Positions 30,037 to 38,721 are shown, numbered from the stretch's first letter. The stretch: DNA of 64,000 bases from Bradyrhizobium vignae (GCF_004114425.1 NZ_RDQF01000007.1:153992-217991); one strand, 5' to 3'. Notes: generated from the letters alone by a model not told the origin. Translations and numbers: made by a program.

Positions 30037-30243
30037 ATGAGCAATGAATACGAAACGTCACTGTCGATGGACGCTCTCAACGATCGCATCGCGATCCTCG
30101 AGGACAATATCCGCCAGCTCATCGAGCAGGCCGCTGCCGCCTCGGGTGAGCAGAACGAGTCGCGGATCGCCGACCGCATTAACCAGCAGAACGACGAGCT
30201 CGACCGTCTCATCAAGATCCGCGAATCCCGCCAGAAGAAATAG
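30037..30243 (+). CDS. Small coiled-coil hypothetical protein
   Basis: A 68-residue soluble protein that is almost entirely helical and rich in Glu, Gln, Arg and Ile. Heptad-like spacing (LNDRIAILEDNIRQLIEQ, then IADRINQQNDELDRLIKI) predicts a coiled coil. I do not recognise the family; it is superficially SlyX-like in size and helicity but lacks clear SlyX residues. The ATG at 30037 follows AGGGA. A short GC hairpin at 30269-30284 follows its stop codon. Confidence 0.6.
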   Translation: MSNEYETSLSMDALNDRIAILEDNIRQLIEQAAAASGEQNESRIADRINQQNDELDRLIKIRESRQKK

Positions 30244-30268
30244 CGGCCGATATCGCCGCGCGATGCAT

Positions 30269-30284
30269 GCCGCCATACGGCGGC
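30269..30284 (+). terminator. Short GC hairpin after the coiled-coil gene
   Basis: GCCGCC (30269-30274) and GGCGGC (30279-30284) flank ATAC. It lies 26 nt after the stop of the small coiled-coil gene. A weak terminator or a chance structure are both possible. Confidence 0.35.
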
Positions 30285-30367
30285 CGCCCTTGCGTGAGCG
30301 GCGGCACTGCCGTTAGCTGGACCGAAATGGCGAGGGCGTGTGAGCCCGGCGCAATCGGGAGCGAACG

Positions 30368-31567
30368 ATGGGGCCGCTGAAGGGCATCAAGGTCATCGAC
30401 ATGACCACCGTGCTGATGGGACCTTACGCGACCCAGATGCTCGGCGATTACGGTGCCGACGTCATCAAGGTGGAGTCGCTGGACGGCGACGTCACCCGCC
30501 TGATCGGTCCGATGCGACACGCCGGCATGGGCCCGGTGTTCCTCAACACCAACCGCAGCAAGCGCTCGATCTGCCTCGACCTGAAGAAGCCCGCAGGCCG
30601 CGAAGCCGTGCTGCGGCTGCTGAAGGACGCCGATGTCCTGGTCTACAACGTCCGTCCGCAAGCGATGGCGCGGCTTCAGCTCGGCTACGATGTCGTCTCC
30701 GAGGTCAATCCGCGCCTGGTCTATGCCGGCGTGTTCGGCTTCGGTCAGAACGGCCCCTATGCCGCAAAACCCGCCTATGACGATCTGATCCAGGGCGCCA
30801 CCGCGCTGCCGGCGCTGATGGCGCAGACCGGCGACGGCGTGCCGCGCTACGTGCCGAACGCGCTGGTCGATCGCATCGTCGGTCTCACCGCCGTCGGTGC
30901 AATCTGCGCCAGCCTCGTGCACCGTGATCGCACCGGGCGCGGCCAACGCGTCGACATCCCGATGTTCGAGACCATGGCCGGCTTCGTCATGGGCGACCAC
31001 ATGGGCGGGCTTACCTATGAGCCGCCGCTCGACAAGGGCGGCTATGCCCGCCACCTCTCGCGTGACCGCAGGCCGTACAAGACCTCCGACGGCTATCTCA
31101 GCGTCATCGTCTACAACGACAAGCAGTGGGAGAACTTCTTCAAGGCAACGGGGCGCGACGACCTGCGCGCCGATCCAAAATTCTCCACCTTCGCCGGCCG
31201 TGCCGCCAATATCGATCTCGTCTACGCCGAGCTCGCGCGCATCTTCGAGACGCGGACCACGGCCGAATGGATCGACCTGCTGACGAAAGCCGATGTGCCC
31301 GTGATGCCGATGCACGATCTTGCCTCGATCCTGCACGACGAGCATCTGGAGGCGACCGGCTTTTTTCCGGTCGTCACCCATCCGACTGAAGGCCCGATCC
31401 GCAGCATGAAGGTGACTGCGACCTGGTCCGAGACCGAGGCCGAGCCCGTGCGCCTGGCCCCGCGCCTCAACGAGCACGGCGCCGAGATTTTGCGCGAGAT
31501 CGGATACTCCCACAATGAGATCGCGGCCATGGTTCGCGACGGCGTCACGCGTGCGGCGCCGGAGTAG
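30368..31567 (+). CDS. CaiB/BaiF-family CoA transferase
   Basis: A 399-residue class III CoA transferase. The N-terminus MGPLKGIKVIDMTTVLMGPYATQMLGDYGADVIKVES (in part: KGIKVIDMTTVLMGPY) and NTNRSKRSICLDLK are family signatures. The position of the catalytic Asp is in the conserved YDDLIQGATAL segment. It moves CoA between an acyl donor and a carboxylic acid. The partner substrates are unknown, but two thiolase-fold genes and a DUF35 gene nearby suggest degradation of a carboxylic acid through CoA esters. A palindromic repeat separates it from the next thiolase gene. Confidence 0.9.
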   Translation: MGPLKGIKVIDMTTVLMGPYATQMLGDYGADVIKVESLDGDVTRLIGPMRHAGMGPVFLNTNRSKRSICLDLKKPAGREAVLRLLKDADVLVYNVRPQAMARLQLGYDVVSEVNPRLVYAGVFGFGQNGPYAAKPAYDDLIQGATALPALMAQTGDGVPRYVPNALVDRIVGLTAVGAICASLVHRDRTGRGQRVDIPMFETMAGFVMGDHMGGLTYEPPLDKGGYARHLSRDRRPYKTSDGYLSVIVYNDKQWENFFKATGRDDLRADPKFSTFAGRAANIDLVYAELARIFETRTTAEWIDLLTKADVPVMPMHDLASILHDEHLEATGFFPVVTHPTEGPIRSMKVTATWSETEAEPVRLAPRLNEHGAEILREIGYSHNEIAAMVRDGVTRAAPE

Positions 31568-31600
31568 GGAAGTAGAGATGACCACGCCTCTCTCATCCGC

Positions 31601-31698
31601 CATTCCGGGGCGATGCGTCAGCACCGAACCCGGAATCTCGAGATTCTCAGGTGCGCAAGGGCGCACCGGAGTTCGATCCTTCGGGCCGCCCCGGAATG
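31601..31698. repeat. Intergenic palindromic repeat, family C copy 1
   Basis: Perfect 12-bp outer arms CATTCCGGGGCG (31601-31612) and CGCCCCGGAATG (31687-31698). Inside are the perfect palindrome GAATCTCGAGATTC (31633-31646) and a GGTGCGC/GCGCACC hairpin (31650-31667). The right arm ends directly before the purine-rich ribosome binding site of the thiolase-fold gene. A second copy is at 33221-33326. Confidence 0.8.
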
Positions 31699-31720
31699 AC
31701 GAGGAGGAGGAGAGAGCACC

Positions 31721-32857
31721 ATGAGCTTCATCACCGGCGTCGGTCTCACGCCGTTCGGCAGGCACGACGGCTCGTCCTCGCTCGATCTGATGAGCAAGGC
31801 CGCGCAAGCCGCGCTCGACGATGCCGGGCTGAAGCGCTCCGAGATCGACGGCATCCTCTGCGGCTACTCTACCGTCTCCCCGCACATCATGCTCGCCACC
31901 GTCTTCGCCGAGCATTTTGGCATTCGCCCGTCCTACGCCCACGCCGTGCAGGTCGGCGGCGCTACCGGGCTGGCGATGACGATGCTCGCCCATCATCTCG
32001 TCGACGCCGGCGTCGCGCGCAACGTGCTCGTCGTTGCCGGCGAGAACCGCCTCACCGGGCAGAGCCGTGACGCCTCGATCCAGGCGCTGGCGCAGGTCGG
32101 CCATCCCGACTACGAGGTGCCGCTCGGGCCGACCATCCCCGCTTATTACGGCCTCGTCGCTAACAGATACATGCATGAATACGGTGTGACCGAAGAGGAC
32201 CTCGCCGAGTTCGCGGTGTTGATGCGCGCCCACGCCTGCACCCATCCAGGCGCGCAATTCCATGATCCCATCACGGTCGCCGATGTCATGGCCTCGAAAC
32301 CGGTCGCAATGCCGCTCAAGCTGCTCGACTGCTGCCCGGTGTCTGACGGCGGCGCGGCGTTTGTCATCAGCCGCGAGCGAACGAACGAGACCGGCGTGTG
32401 CATCCGCGGCTGCGCGCAAGCCCACACACATCAGCATGTCACGACCGCGCCCGGCCTCAGTGAGCTCGGCGCCGAGATCTCCATCGCCCGTGCGATGGCA
32501 GCTACCGGCCTTGCGATCTCCGACGTGCGCTATGCCGCGATCTACGACAGCTTTACGATCACGCTCGCGATGCTGCTGGAAGACCTCGGTCTCGCCGGTC
32601 GCGGCGAAGCGGCCGCGCGCGTGCGTGCCGGCCATTTCGACCGTGACGGCGCGATGCCGCTCAATACCCATGGTGGCCTGCTCAGCTACGGCCATTGCGG
32701 TGTCGGCGGCGCCATGGCGCATCTGGTCGAGACGCATTTGCAGATGACGGGTCGGGCGGCTAGCCGCCAGGTGCGGGATGCGTCCATTGCGCTGCTGCAC
32801 GGCGACGGCGGCGTGCTGTCCTCCCACGTGAGCATGTTCCTGGAGCGGGTGAGATGA
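31721..32857 (+). CDS. Thiolase-fold protein lacking the nucleophilic Cys
   Basis: A 378-residue thiolase-like protein. At the position of the acylated Cys there is VGGATG (G80). The HDCF histidine is replaced by tyrosine (Y275 in IYDSFTI), and the late GHPxGATG motif is SYGHCGVGG (Y323, H325). It therefore cannot act as a normal thiolase. Its gene overlaps a DUF35/OB-fold gene by 4 nt. Thiolase/DUF35 pairs without the Cys are known to form retro-aldolases in steroid side-chain degradation (Ltp2/ChsH2 type), with tyrosines at the active site as I recall. A retro-aldolase is the best guess; the substrate is unknown. Confidence 0.82.
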   Translation: MSFITGVGLTPFGRHDGSSSLDLMSKAAQAALDDAGLKRSEIDGILCGYSTVSPHIMLATVFAEHFGIRPSYAHAVQVGGATGLAMTMLAHHLVDAGVARNVLVVAGENRLTGQSRDASIQALAQVGHPDYEVPLGPTIPAYYGLVANRYMHEYGVTEEDLAEFAVLMRAHACTHPGAQFHDPITVADVMASKPVAMPLKLLDCCPVSDGGAAFVISRERTNETGVCIRGCAQAHTHQHVTTAPGLSELGAEISIARAMAATGLAISDVRYAAIYDSFTITLAMLLEDLGLAGRGEAAARVRAGHFDRDGAMPLNTHGGLLSYGHCGVGGAMAHLVETHLQMTGRAASRQVRDASIALLHGDGGVLSSHVSMFLERVR

Positions 32858-33213
32858 GCGAGCGGCTAACCGACTGGACCCTGGGTGAGCAGGCCATCAC
32901 CTTCCAGGTCTGCACCTCATGCGGTCACGTCCAGTATTTCCACCGCGCCTTTTGCGCAGCCTGCGGGGCATCCGATCCGCGCGAGCACCGCGCCAGCGGT
33001 AAGGGCAGGGTATACGCGGTTTCGCTGGTCTGCCGTGCGGCCACGCCGGAGACGCGCGCGCACGTGCCCTACAACATCCTGCTGGTCGATTGCGCCGAGG
33101 GTTTTCGCATGATGGCGCATGGTGACAACGGCCTCGCCATCGGCGATTCGGTCGTCGCGAGCTTTAGGCTGTTCGCCGGAAAGCTGGTGCCGTACTTTGC
33201 CAAGAGCAAATAG
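32854..33213 (+). CDS. Zn-ribbon/OB-fold DUF35 protein
   Basis: A 119-residue protein with an N-terminal rubredoxin-like zinc ribbon (C20, C23, C34, C37) and a C-terminal OB fold that in this family binds CoA esters. DUF35 proteins are obligate partners of thiolase-fold enzymes. The ATGA overlap with the preceding Cys-less thiolase gene implies stoichiometric synthesis and a complex. Length and motif order are typical. Confidence 0.9.
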   Translation: MSERLTDWTLGEQAITFQVCTSCGHVQYFHRAFCAACGASDPREHRASGKGRVYAVSLVCRAATPETRAHVPYNILLVDCAEGFRMMAHGDNGLAIGDSVVASFRLFAGKLVPYFAKSK

Positions 33214-33220
33214 TGGGATC

Positions 33221-33326
33221 CGTCATTCGGGGGCGGTCATGGGACCGAGCCTGGAACGGGAATTCTGGGCCTGGCCTGCTAGGGCCGCGCTTTGCGCGGT
33301 CCCGGGTGAGCCACCCCGGAATGACG
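33221..33326. repeat. Intergenic palindromic repeat, family C copy 2
   Basis: Outer arms CGTCATTCGGGGG (33221-33233) and CCCCGGAATGACG (33314-33326) are complementary but for one base. An inner GGGCC/GCGCGGTCCC region adds structure. It is related to the repeat at 31601-31698 and lies just after the DUF35 gene. Confidence 0.75.
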
Positions 33327-33346
33327 AAAACTCTTAAACGCTCAGC

Positions 33347-33448
33347 TCAACGCCCGTAGAACAAGATGCTGGCGATGACGAGCATCGCCGTCACCGCCAG
33401 CATATGCGCGAGCGCTCCCGAGGCCGCCCCCTTGATGGCTTCCTTCAT
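33347..33448 (-). CDS. 33-residue membrane peptide
   Basis: A very short gene encoding a 33-residue peptide that starts MKEAIKGAASGALAHM and ends in a hydrophobic stretch LAVTAMLVIASILFYGR. A strong ribosome binding site AGGGAG (33457-33462) lies 8 nt before the ATG. A short charged N-terminus, one 18-residue hydrophobic span and a terminal YGR are the pattern of bacterial small membrane proteins. It faces the convergent DUF35 gene across a repeat and diverges from the CMD-family gene. I do not recognise the family; function unknown. Confidence 0.55.
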   Translation of the reverse strand: MKEAIKGAASGALAHMLAVTAMLVIASILFYGR

Positions 33449-33719
33449 GCCGTTTTCTCCCTAGACTTGGGCGTGACTCATCGTTGCGCGGATAGCGCAC
33501 ACGACGGCCAATTGCTTGTACTCGGAACACCCCTTGCGAGTATCCGCTGCGATTTGTCCCCACGCGGCGAATATCGACTGTGTCAGGGTCGATCAGCAAT
33601 GCGGCGGCAATTTGACTCGATGTTGTTGCTCCTGCGTCGATGCGCGAATAGAGTCTTTGGGAACTTTCGCCGGCGGCGACAAAAAGCATCAAAAGCTCAG
33701 GGAAAACTTCAGGAAAATC

Positions 33720-34247
33720 ATGGCCCGCATTCAGTACAGCGACCCCTCCAAGGCATCCGACCGCACCCGCGAAATCCTCGACAAGAACCGTCATGCCAAC
33801 ATCTTCCGCATGATGGCGCACTCGCCGAGCTATTTCGAGCAGTACTGTCGCTTAGGAGGCGCCATCAGGCACAAGGGCGAGCTCGATCCCGTCGTGCGCG
33901 AGCTTGCGATCACGCGCACCGGCATCCTGTGCGAGGCTCCGTACGAGATCGTCGCGCACAAGCGGATCGGCAAGAATGTCGGCGTCACCGACGCGCAGAA
34001 CGAGGCGCTCGAGAACTGGCAGGCCGCGTCTTGCTTCAACGAGGTGCAGCGCGCCGCGCTCGCCTTCACCGACGAAATCGTGAAGCTGAAGAAGCCGACG
34101 GACGCGACCTTCAAGGCGATCGCATCGAAGCTGACGCCGGCCGCACTGGTCGAATTGCAGCTCTCGGTCGGCTTCTACATCATGACTTCAAAGTTCCTGG
34201 AAACGTTCGAGATCGATCTCCAGCCCGTCACCGAAGTGGTGGGCTAA
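33720..34247 (+). CDS. Carboxymuconolactone decarboxylase (CMD/AhpD-like) family protein
   Basis: A 175-residue all-helical protein of the CMD-like superfamily. The region RELAITRTGILCEAPYEIVAHKRIGKNVGVTD (in part: LAITRTGILCEAPYEIVAH) is the usual core. The usual CxxC is not present, only one Cys (C74 region), so peroxidase activity of the AhpD type is unlikely. It starts at the ATG at 33720 after AGGAAAA; the frame extends to 33516 without support. The MazG-like gene follows by 25 nt. Substrate unknown. Confidence 0.82.
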   Translation: MARIQYSDPSKASDRTREILDKNRHANIFRMMAHSPSYFEQYCRLGGAIRHKGELDPVVRELAITRTGILCEAPYEIVAHKRIGKNVGVTDAQNEALENWQAASCFNEVQRAALAFTDEIVKLKKPTDATFKAIASKLTPAALVELQLSVGFYIMTSKFLETFEIDLQPVTEVVG

Positions 34248-34272
34248 TCCAAAGCGGCGGCGAGGGATACTC

Positions 34273-34575
34273 ATGACGATCGATGAATATGCGGTCTGGG
34301 CCGCGAGCGTTGCGAAAGTCGATGAGCATCCGTCCAACGAGCGGTTGTCCTATCTCGGGCTCGGCCTTGCCGGCGAATCCGGTGAGGTCGCCGACCACAT
34401 CAAGAAGCTGCTGCGTGACAACTGGCTCGACCAGGCGGGTCTCGTCGATGAGCTCGGCGACGTCATCTACTATTGGGCCTGCCTGTGCGCGGCGACAGGC
34501 CAGAAGCCGTCCGAACTGCTCGACAAGAGTGCGGCAAAGATCAAGCGGCGGTTGAGCGAGGCGGCGAGCCGGTAG
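34273..34575 (+). CDS. MazG-like nucleotide pyrophosphohydrolase
   Basis: A 100-residue all-alpha NTP pyrophosphohydrolase of the MazG superfamily. The magnesium-binding residues lie in GESGEVADHIKK and DELGDVIYY, the usual ExxE...ExxD arrangement. Single-domain members hydrolyse non-canonical or excess nucleoside triphosphates, probably as dimers or tetramers. The binding site GAGGGAT is well placed. It is likely co-transcribed with the CMD-family gene. Confidence 0.88.
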   Translation: MTIDEYAVWAASVAKVDEHPSNERLSYLGLGLAGESGEVADHIKKLLRDNWLDQAGLVDELGDVIYYWACLCAATGQKPSELLDKSAAKIKRRLSEAASR

Positions 34576-34650
34576 AGCAAGATGCGCATTGGGCACTGAT
34601 AGTCCCCATAGCGTCCTGCCACACCTTGCCACTAGCACGGAGAACGTGGA

Positions 34651-34670
34651 TGCCCGGGACAAGCCCGGCA
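34651..34670. repeat. Short palindrome between convergent genes
   Basis: TGCCCGGG and CCCGGCA flank ACAAG. It lies between the MazG-like stop and the glutaminase stop, which are convergent, and could act as a terminator in either direction. The flanking sequence (GGATGCCCGGGAC...GGCATGACG) looks like a remnant of a longer repeat. Confidence 0.4.
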
Positions 34671-34698
34671 TGACGACCATTGAATGAATGTCAAACGC

Positions 34699-36546
34699 TC
34701 AGGTCGATGTCAGAATATCGACCTTCGCGTTGGCGACGATGAGGCGGTCGGCCAGCAGCTGTGCCAAATTGCGCATGATGCATTCGCTGGCGCGCGGGTG
34801 CTGCTTGCGGTAGCGCTCGAAATCGTTCAGCGGCACCTCGAATGCGGTCGCCGCCATATCGGCGAACACGTCGGCGGAGCGGGTCGGCTCCAGCAGCGCC
34901 ATTTCGCCGAACGCCATGCCGGCGGTGAGCGTCGCCAGCCGTACGCCATCGGGCAAGGTGACATGCACCGCGCCGCTGCGTAGGAAGTACAGAGCATCGG
35001 CGGGATCACCGGTTGCGAGAATCTTCGCGCCGGATTGATAGGTCCTGATCGCGCAGAGCGAAGCCAGATCGGTCAGCTCTTCCTCGCTCAGCCCCGCCAG
35101 CAGCGGCTGCTCGGCGAGCTCGGTGGTCTCGTGAAAGTCGATCGAGCCGCCATAGCGGTAGACAATCTGGTCTTCGGCCCATTCGATCGCGGTATCGAGT
35201 AAATAGAAGTCGCGGACGTTCTTCAGCTCTGCGGTCCATTCGCGCAAGGTGTTCCACTCCTTGGAGGTGCGCCGCACGCCTGACAAAACCACGGTGACAT
35301 TCAGCGCGGCCAATTCCTCGAAGGCTTCCGCCACAAGCCGCGCGCCGGCGCGCGTGGTCGAGGTCACGCGGTGAAGATCGAAGATCACGAATTGCGGCCG
35401 CGGCCGTCCGGCAAGCCGCCGCGAAACGTAGTCGACCGCCGACAGCGAGAGCGTGCCGACCAGCTCGATGATCCGCACCTCCTGCTCATGCGCGGCGAGG
35501 ATCTCGCGCTCCTGCGGGCGGCGCACGCGGCGCGACGGGCTCTTGCCGATGTCGTAATCCGCGATGACGGCGTTGCGGGCGTCGTCGCTGCGGTTGAGCA
35601 TGTGCAGATCGTAGTGCGAAGACAGAGCCTCGCAGACCTTGATGCCGCGCACGCTGTTGCCGTGCTTGTCGAGTTTTGGCGAATAGCTGCCGAGCCCGAG
35701 CCGGGCAGGGAGCGCGGCCAGGATGCCGCCGCCGACACCGCTCTTGGCGGGAATGCCGATCCGGTAGATCCACTCGCCGGCATAGTCGTACATGCCCGAG
35801 GACGTCATCACCGACAGCGTGCGCGAGATCGCGTAAGCGCTCAGCACCTGCTCGCCGGTGACGGGATTGACGCCGCGATTGGCAAGCGTCGCCGCCATCA
35901 CTGCGATGTCGCGCGCCGTGACCAGCACGGCGCATTGGCGGAAATAGACGTCGAGGACGCCGGCGACATTGTCCGAGATCACCGCGTTGGTCTTCAGGAG
36001 ATACGCGATGGCGCGGTTGCGGTCGCCGGTCTGGCTTTCGGAAGCATAAACGGCTTCGTCCACGGCAAGATCGCGTCCGGCAAAGCGGCTGAGCGCGACG
36101 CGAATCTGCTCGAAGGCCTCGCTGCCCTTGCTGTCATAGATCAGGCCGGTGCAGGCGATCGCGCCGGCATTGACCATCGGGTTGAACGGATGGTTGTCGG
36201 AATTGAGCCGGATCGAGTTGAAGGGATCGCCCGAGGGCTCGACGCCGATCGCGCTCTCGACCTTGCTCGCGCCCAAAAGGTCCAGCGCCAGCGCGAACAC
36301 GAAGGGCTTGGACATCGACTGGATGGTGAAGGGCACCCGGCTGTCGCCCACTTCATAGACATGCCCATCCAGTGTGGCGAGGCTGATGCCGAAATAGGCA
36401 GGGTCGGCCTTGCCGAGTTCGGGAATGTAGTCCGCCACGTCGCCGGACGTTTCGGCCGAGAATTCGCTGAGGCAATTGTCTAGAAACCGCAGCAAGGGCG
36501 GTTTCGACCGGGTCCAGGCATTGGCGAGAGGCGAGAGCGGTTTCAT
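34699..36546 (-). CDS. glsA: Glutaminase A fused to STAS and cyclic-nucleotide-binding domains
   Basis: A 615-residue three-domain protein. Residues about 14-320 are a complete glutaminase with the SxxK active site S77/K80 (TIQSMSKPF), the conserved VNAGAI and the SGVGGGI loop. It hydrolyses glutamine to glutamate and ammonia. Residues about 355-465 form a STAS domain (FVIFDLHRVTSTTRAGARL). Residues about 480-600 form a CRP-like cNMP-binding domain whose phosphate cassette FGEMALLEPTRSADV keeps Glu548 and Arg556. A nucleotide could thus gate the enzyme. The ATG at 36546 is preferred (AAGGGAGG close upstream); a TTG at 36567 is possible. It lies 21 nt after the TRAP permease gene and is presumably co-transcribed. 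Confidence 0.9.
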   Translation of the reverse strand: MKPLSPLANAWTRSKPPLLRFLDNCLSEFSAETSGDVADYIPELGKADPAYFGISLATLDGHVYEVGDSRVPFTIQSMSKPFVFALALDLLGASKVESAIGVEPSGDPFNSIRLNSDNHPFNPMVNAGAIACTGLIYDSKGSEAFEQIRVALSRFAGRDLAVDEAVYASESQTGDRNRAIAYLLKTNAVISDNVAGVLDVYFRQCAVLVTARDIAVMAATLANRGVNPVTGEQVLSAYAISRTLSVMTSSGMYDYAGEWIYRIGIPAKSGVGGGILAALPARLGLGSYSPKLDKHGNSVRGIKVCEALSSHYDLHMLNRSDDARNAVIADYDIGKSPSRRVRRPQEREILAAHEQEVRIIELVGTLSLSAVDYVSRRLAGRPRPQFVIFDLHRVTSTTRAGARLVAEAFEELAALNVTVVLSGVRRTSKEWNTLREWTAELKNVRDFYLLDTAIEWAEDQIVYRYGGSIDFHETTELAEQPLLAGLSEEELTDLASLCAIRTYQSGAKILATGDPADALYFLRSGAVHVTLPDGVRLATLTAGMAFGEMALLEPTRSADVFADMAATAFEVPLNDFERYRKQHPRASECIMRNLAQLLADRLIVANAKVDILTST

Positions 36547-36567
36547 CGCCTCCCTTGTGCAACGCAA

Positions 36568-38640
36568 TCAGGGCACGCGCAACCCGTTCGGCAAGGGCGA
36601 CTGCCGCCGCACCAGCAACAGGGTGATCAGAATCGTGGGTGCGAGTATCGCAAGCCCGAGAAGCGTGACCTGCCACTGTGACAGCGGCATGATCCCGCCG
36701 CCGGGGGTCGCCACCACGAAGCCGCCGATCACGAGCAGCAGGCGGATTGGCCATTCCAGCGCGCCGGCGGCGCGCAGGTCCCCGACGAAGGGCTGGTAGC
36801 CCTGGATCCCGCCGCAGATGAACAGCGTGCCGAAGGCGGCGAGGCCCATCAGGCCGAGGCCGGCCAGATAGGGGCTCGGCCCCTGCAGCACCAGCGCTGG
36901 ATTGAGCACGAAGAAGAACGGCAGGAAATAGATGATGCTGCCGACCCACATCGATTCCCAGCCCGTCTTCATGGCCGGCGAACCGGCGATGCCTGCGGCC
37001 GCGAAGGAGGCGATCGCAACCGGCGGCGTGATCGAGGACAGCATGCCCCAGTAGAAGATGAACATGTGCACGGCCATGCGGTTCAGCCCGAGTTTCTCCA
37101 AGGCGGGCGCGACCAGGATGGCGAGGAAGATGTAGCAGGCCGTCGTCGTCAGCCCGAGGCCGAGGATGAGGCTGGTGAGGGCGCACATGCCGAGCAGCAG
37201 GAAGGCGTTGTCGCCCGCGATGTGCAGCAGGTCGTTGGCGAGGCTCGACACCACGCCGGTCATCGAGAAGGCGCCGATCAGGAGACCGCAGCCGGCGAGG
37301 ATGCCGACCAGCTCGACGAAGGTGCGCCCGTTGACCTCCAGGAATTTACCGATGGTCGCCAACGTCCAGCGCGTGTCCTTGGAGAAGAGTTGGTTGAGCA
37401 CCAGCAGCAGCGCGGTGGCGTAGAACGGCGCGTGGCTCTCGCGCTTGAAGTAGAGCAGCATCACGATGAGGAGCGCGATGACGAAGACGTAGTACCAGCC
37501 GTCCTTGATCGTATCCATGATCCGCGGCAGCTCGGCGCGCGGAATGCCCTTCAGCTTGTGGCGCGCGGCATAGGCGTCGACCTGCATGAACAGCCCGACA
37601 TAATAGAGCGCGGCCGGAATGATCGCTGCGACCGCGACGTCGGCGTAGCTGACGTTGAGGAACTGCGCGATCACGAAAGCGGTGGCGCCCATCACCGGCG
37701 GCGCCAGCACCGCGCCGGTCGAGGCGCAGGCCTCGATCGCGCCGGCATAGGAGGCGCGGAAGCCGCTCTTCTTCATCACGGGGATGGTCATGGTGCCGGC
37801 GGTGAGCACGTTGGAGATGATCGAGCCGGACATCATGCCGAGCAGGCCGCTGGCGAAGATGCAGACCTTGGCGGCGCCGCCGCGGAAGGTGCCGCACAGT
37901 GCAAAGGCCAGATTGATGAAGAATTTGCCGGCCCCGGTCATCATCAGCGCGGTGCCGAACACCAGGAAGCCGATCACGGTGTCGGCAAAAGCCTGGATGG
38001 GAATGCCGAGCAGGCTCTCGCCCGAGAGCACGTGATAGGCGGTCGCCTGCTCGAGCGTCGACTGCGTGCCGCGGAACGGTCCGAGCCAGCCAGCCTCGGC
38101 GAACAGCGGATAGACTGTGAAGGGCAGCACGCTCAGCAGCAGGCTCCAGCCGCCGGTGCGGCGCAGCGCCTCCATCAGCAACACCCACATCACGAGACCT
38201 GCCGCAATCACGGGGTTGGGCGCACCGCCGAATTCCCAGCCGGCCTCCGCCGCCTTGCGCACGTTCGACATCAGCATGAGGGACGCCGCGAAGGTCGCGA
38301 CGAACAGGACGAGGTCATACCAGGGGATCCGGTCGAGCGGCGCCCGTTCGGTGCCCGGAAAGATGAGGAACGTGAACGGCAGCATAAGCGCGATCAGGAG
38401 ATAGAAATACTCCGTGTTGAGCTGGGTGTAGCCGACGAAGAAGCGCAGCGAGAATTGCTGGTTGATGCAGAGCAGGATCGTCGCCGCGGTTGCTGCCACC
38501 AGCGCCCAGCGCCAGCCGCCGCGAAGTGTGCGCACGCGCGTCACCTCCGCCTCCTGCATGTTGCCGGCGGCGCCATGCGGATCGTCGAACACGACCCGCT
38601 TGGCCTCGTCTTGCGAGGCGGAGGAAGTGGAAGAGGACAT
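36568..38640 (-). CDS. TRAP transporter fused permease (DctQM fusion, TAXI type)
   Basis: A 690-residue inner-membrane protein with about sixteen or more hydrophobic helices. It joins the small (4TM) and large (12TM) TRAP subunits, as is usual in TAXI-type systems. Family features include SGESLLGIPIQAFADTVIGFLVFG, GGAAKVCIFASGLLGMMSGS and the late ITPPVAIASFAAAGIAG. It uses an ion gradient to drive uptake of an organic acid or amino acid delivered by the TAXI binding protein. The start could be 38640 or 38667; neither has a strong binding site. It lies between the binding-protein gene and the glutaminase gene. Confidence 0.9.
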   Translation of the reverse strand: MSSSTSSASQDEAKRVVFDDPHGAAGNMQEAEVTRVRTLRGGWRWALVAATAATILLCINQQFSLRFFVGYTQLNTEYFYLLIALMLPFTFLIFPGTERAPLDRIPWYDLVLFVATFAASLMLMSNVRKAAEAGWEFGGAPNPVIAAGLVMWVLLMEALRRTGGWSLLLSVLPFTVYPLFAEAGWLGPFRGTQSTLEQATAYHVLSGESLLGIPIQAFADTVIGFLVFGTALMMTGAGKFFINLAFALCGTFRGGAAKVCIFASGLLGMMSGSIISNVLTAGTMTIPVMKKSGFRASYAGAIEACASTGAVLAPPVMGATAFVIAQFLNVSYADVAVAAIIPAALYYVGLFMQVDAYAARHKLKGIPRAELPRIMDTIKDGWYYVFVIALLIVMLLYFKRESHAPFYATALLLVLNQLFSKDTRWTLATIGKFLEVNGRTFVELVGILAGCGLLIGAFSMTGVVSSLANDLLHIAGDNAFLLLGMCALTSLILGLGLTTTACYIFLAILVAPALEKLGLNRMAVHMFIFYWGMLSSITPPVAIASFAAAGIAGSPAMKTGWESMWVGSIIYFLPFFFVLNPALVLQGPSPYLAGLGLMGLAAFGTLFICGGIQGYQPFVGDLRAAGALEWPIRLLLVIGGFVVATPGGGIMPLSQWQVTLLGLAILAPTILITLLLVRRQSPLPNGLRVP

Positions 38641-38721
38641 GAGCGACCCCGCGGGTGGACTGGCCATTGCTGATTACGTGAATGGCGAGTGGTTGAATCG
38701 ATAGCGCCGCGCGCTCCTCGA

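Noticed and set aside
30212..32827. Open frame of 871 codons on the minus strand
   Set aside because: It lies antisense to the coiled-coil, CoA transferase and thiolase-fold genes, ignores their boundaries, and has Arg/His/Asp-rich composition typical of mirror frames in GC-rich DNA.
37066..38673. Open frame of 535 codons on the plus strand
   Set aside because: Antisense to the TRAP permease; strongly charged His/Gln/Arg composition without domains.
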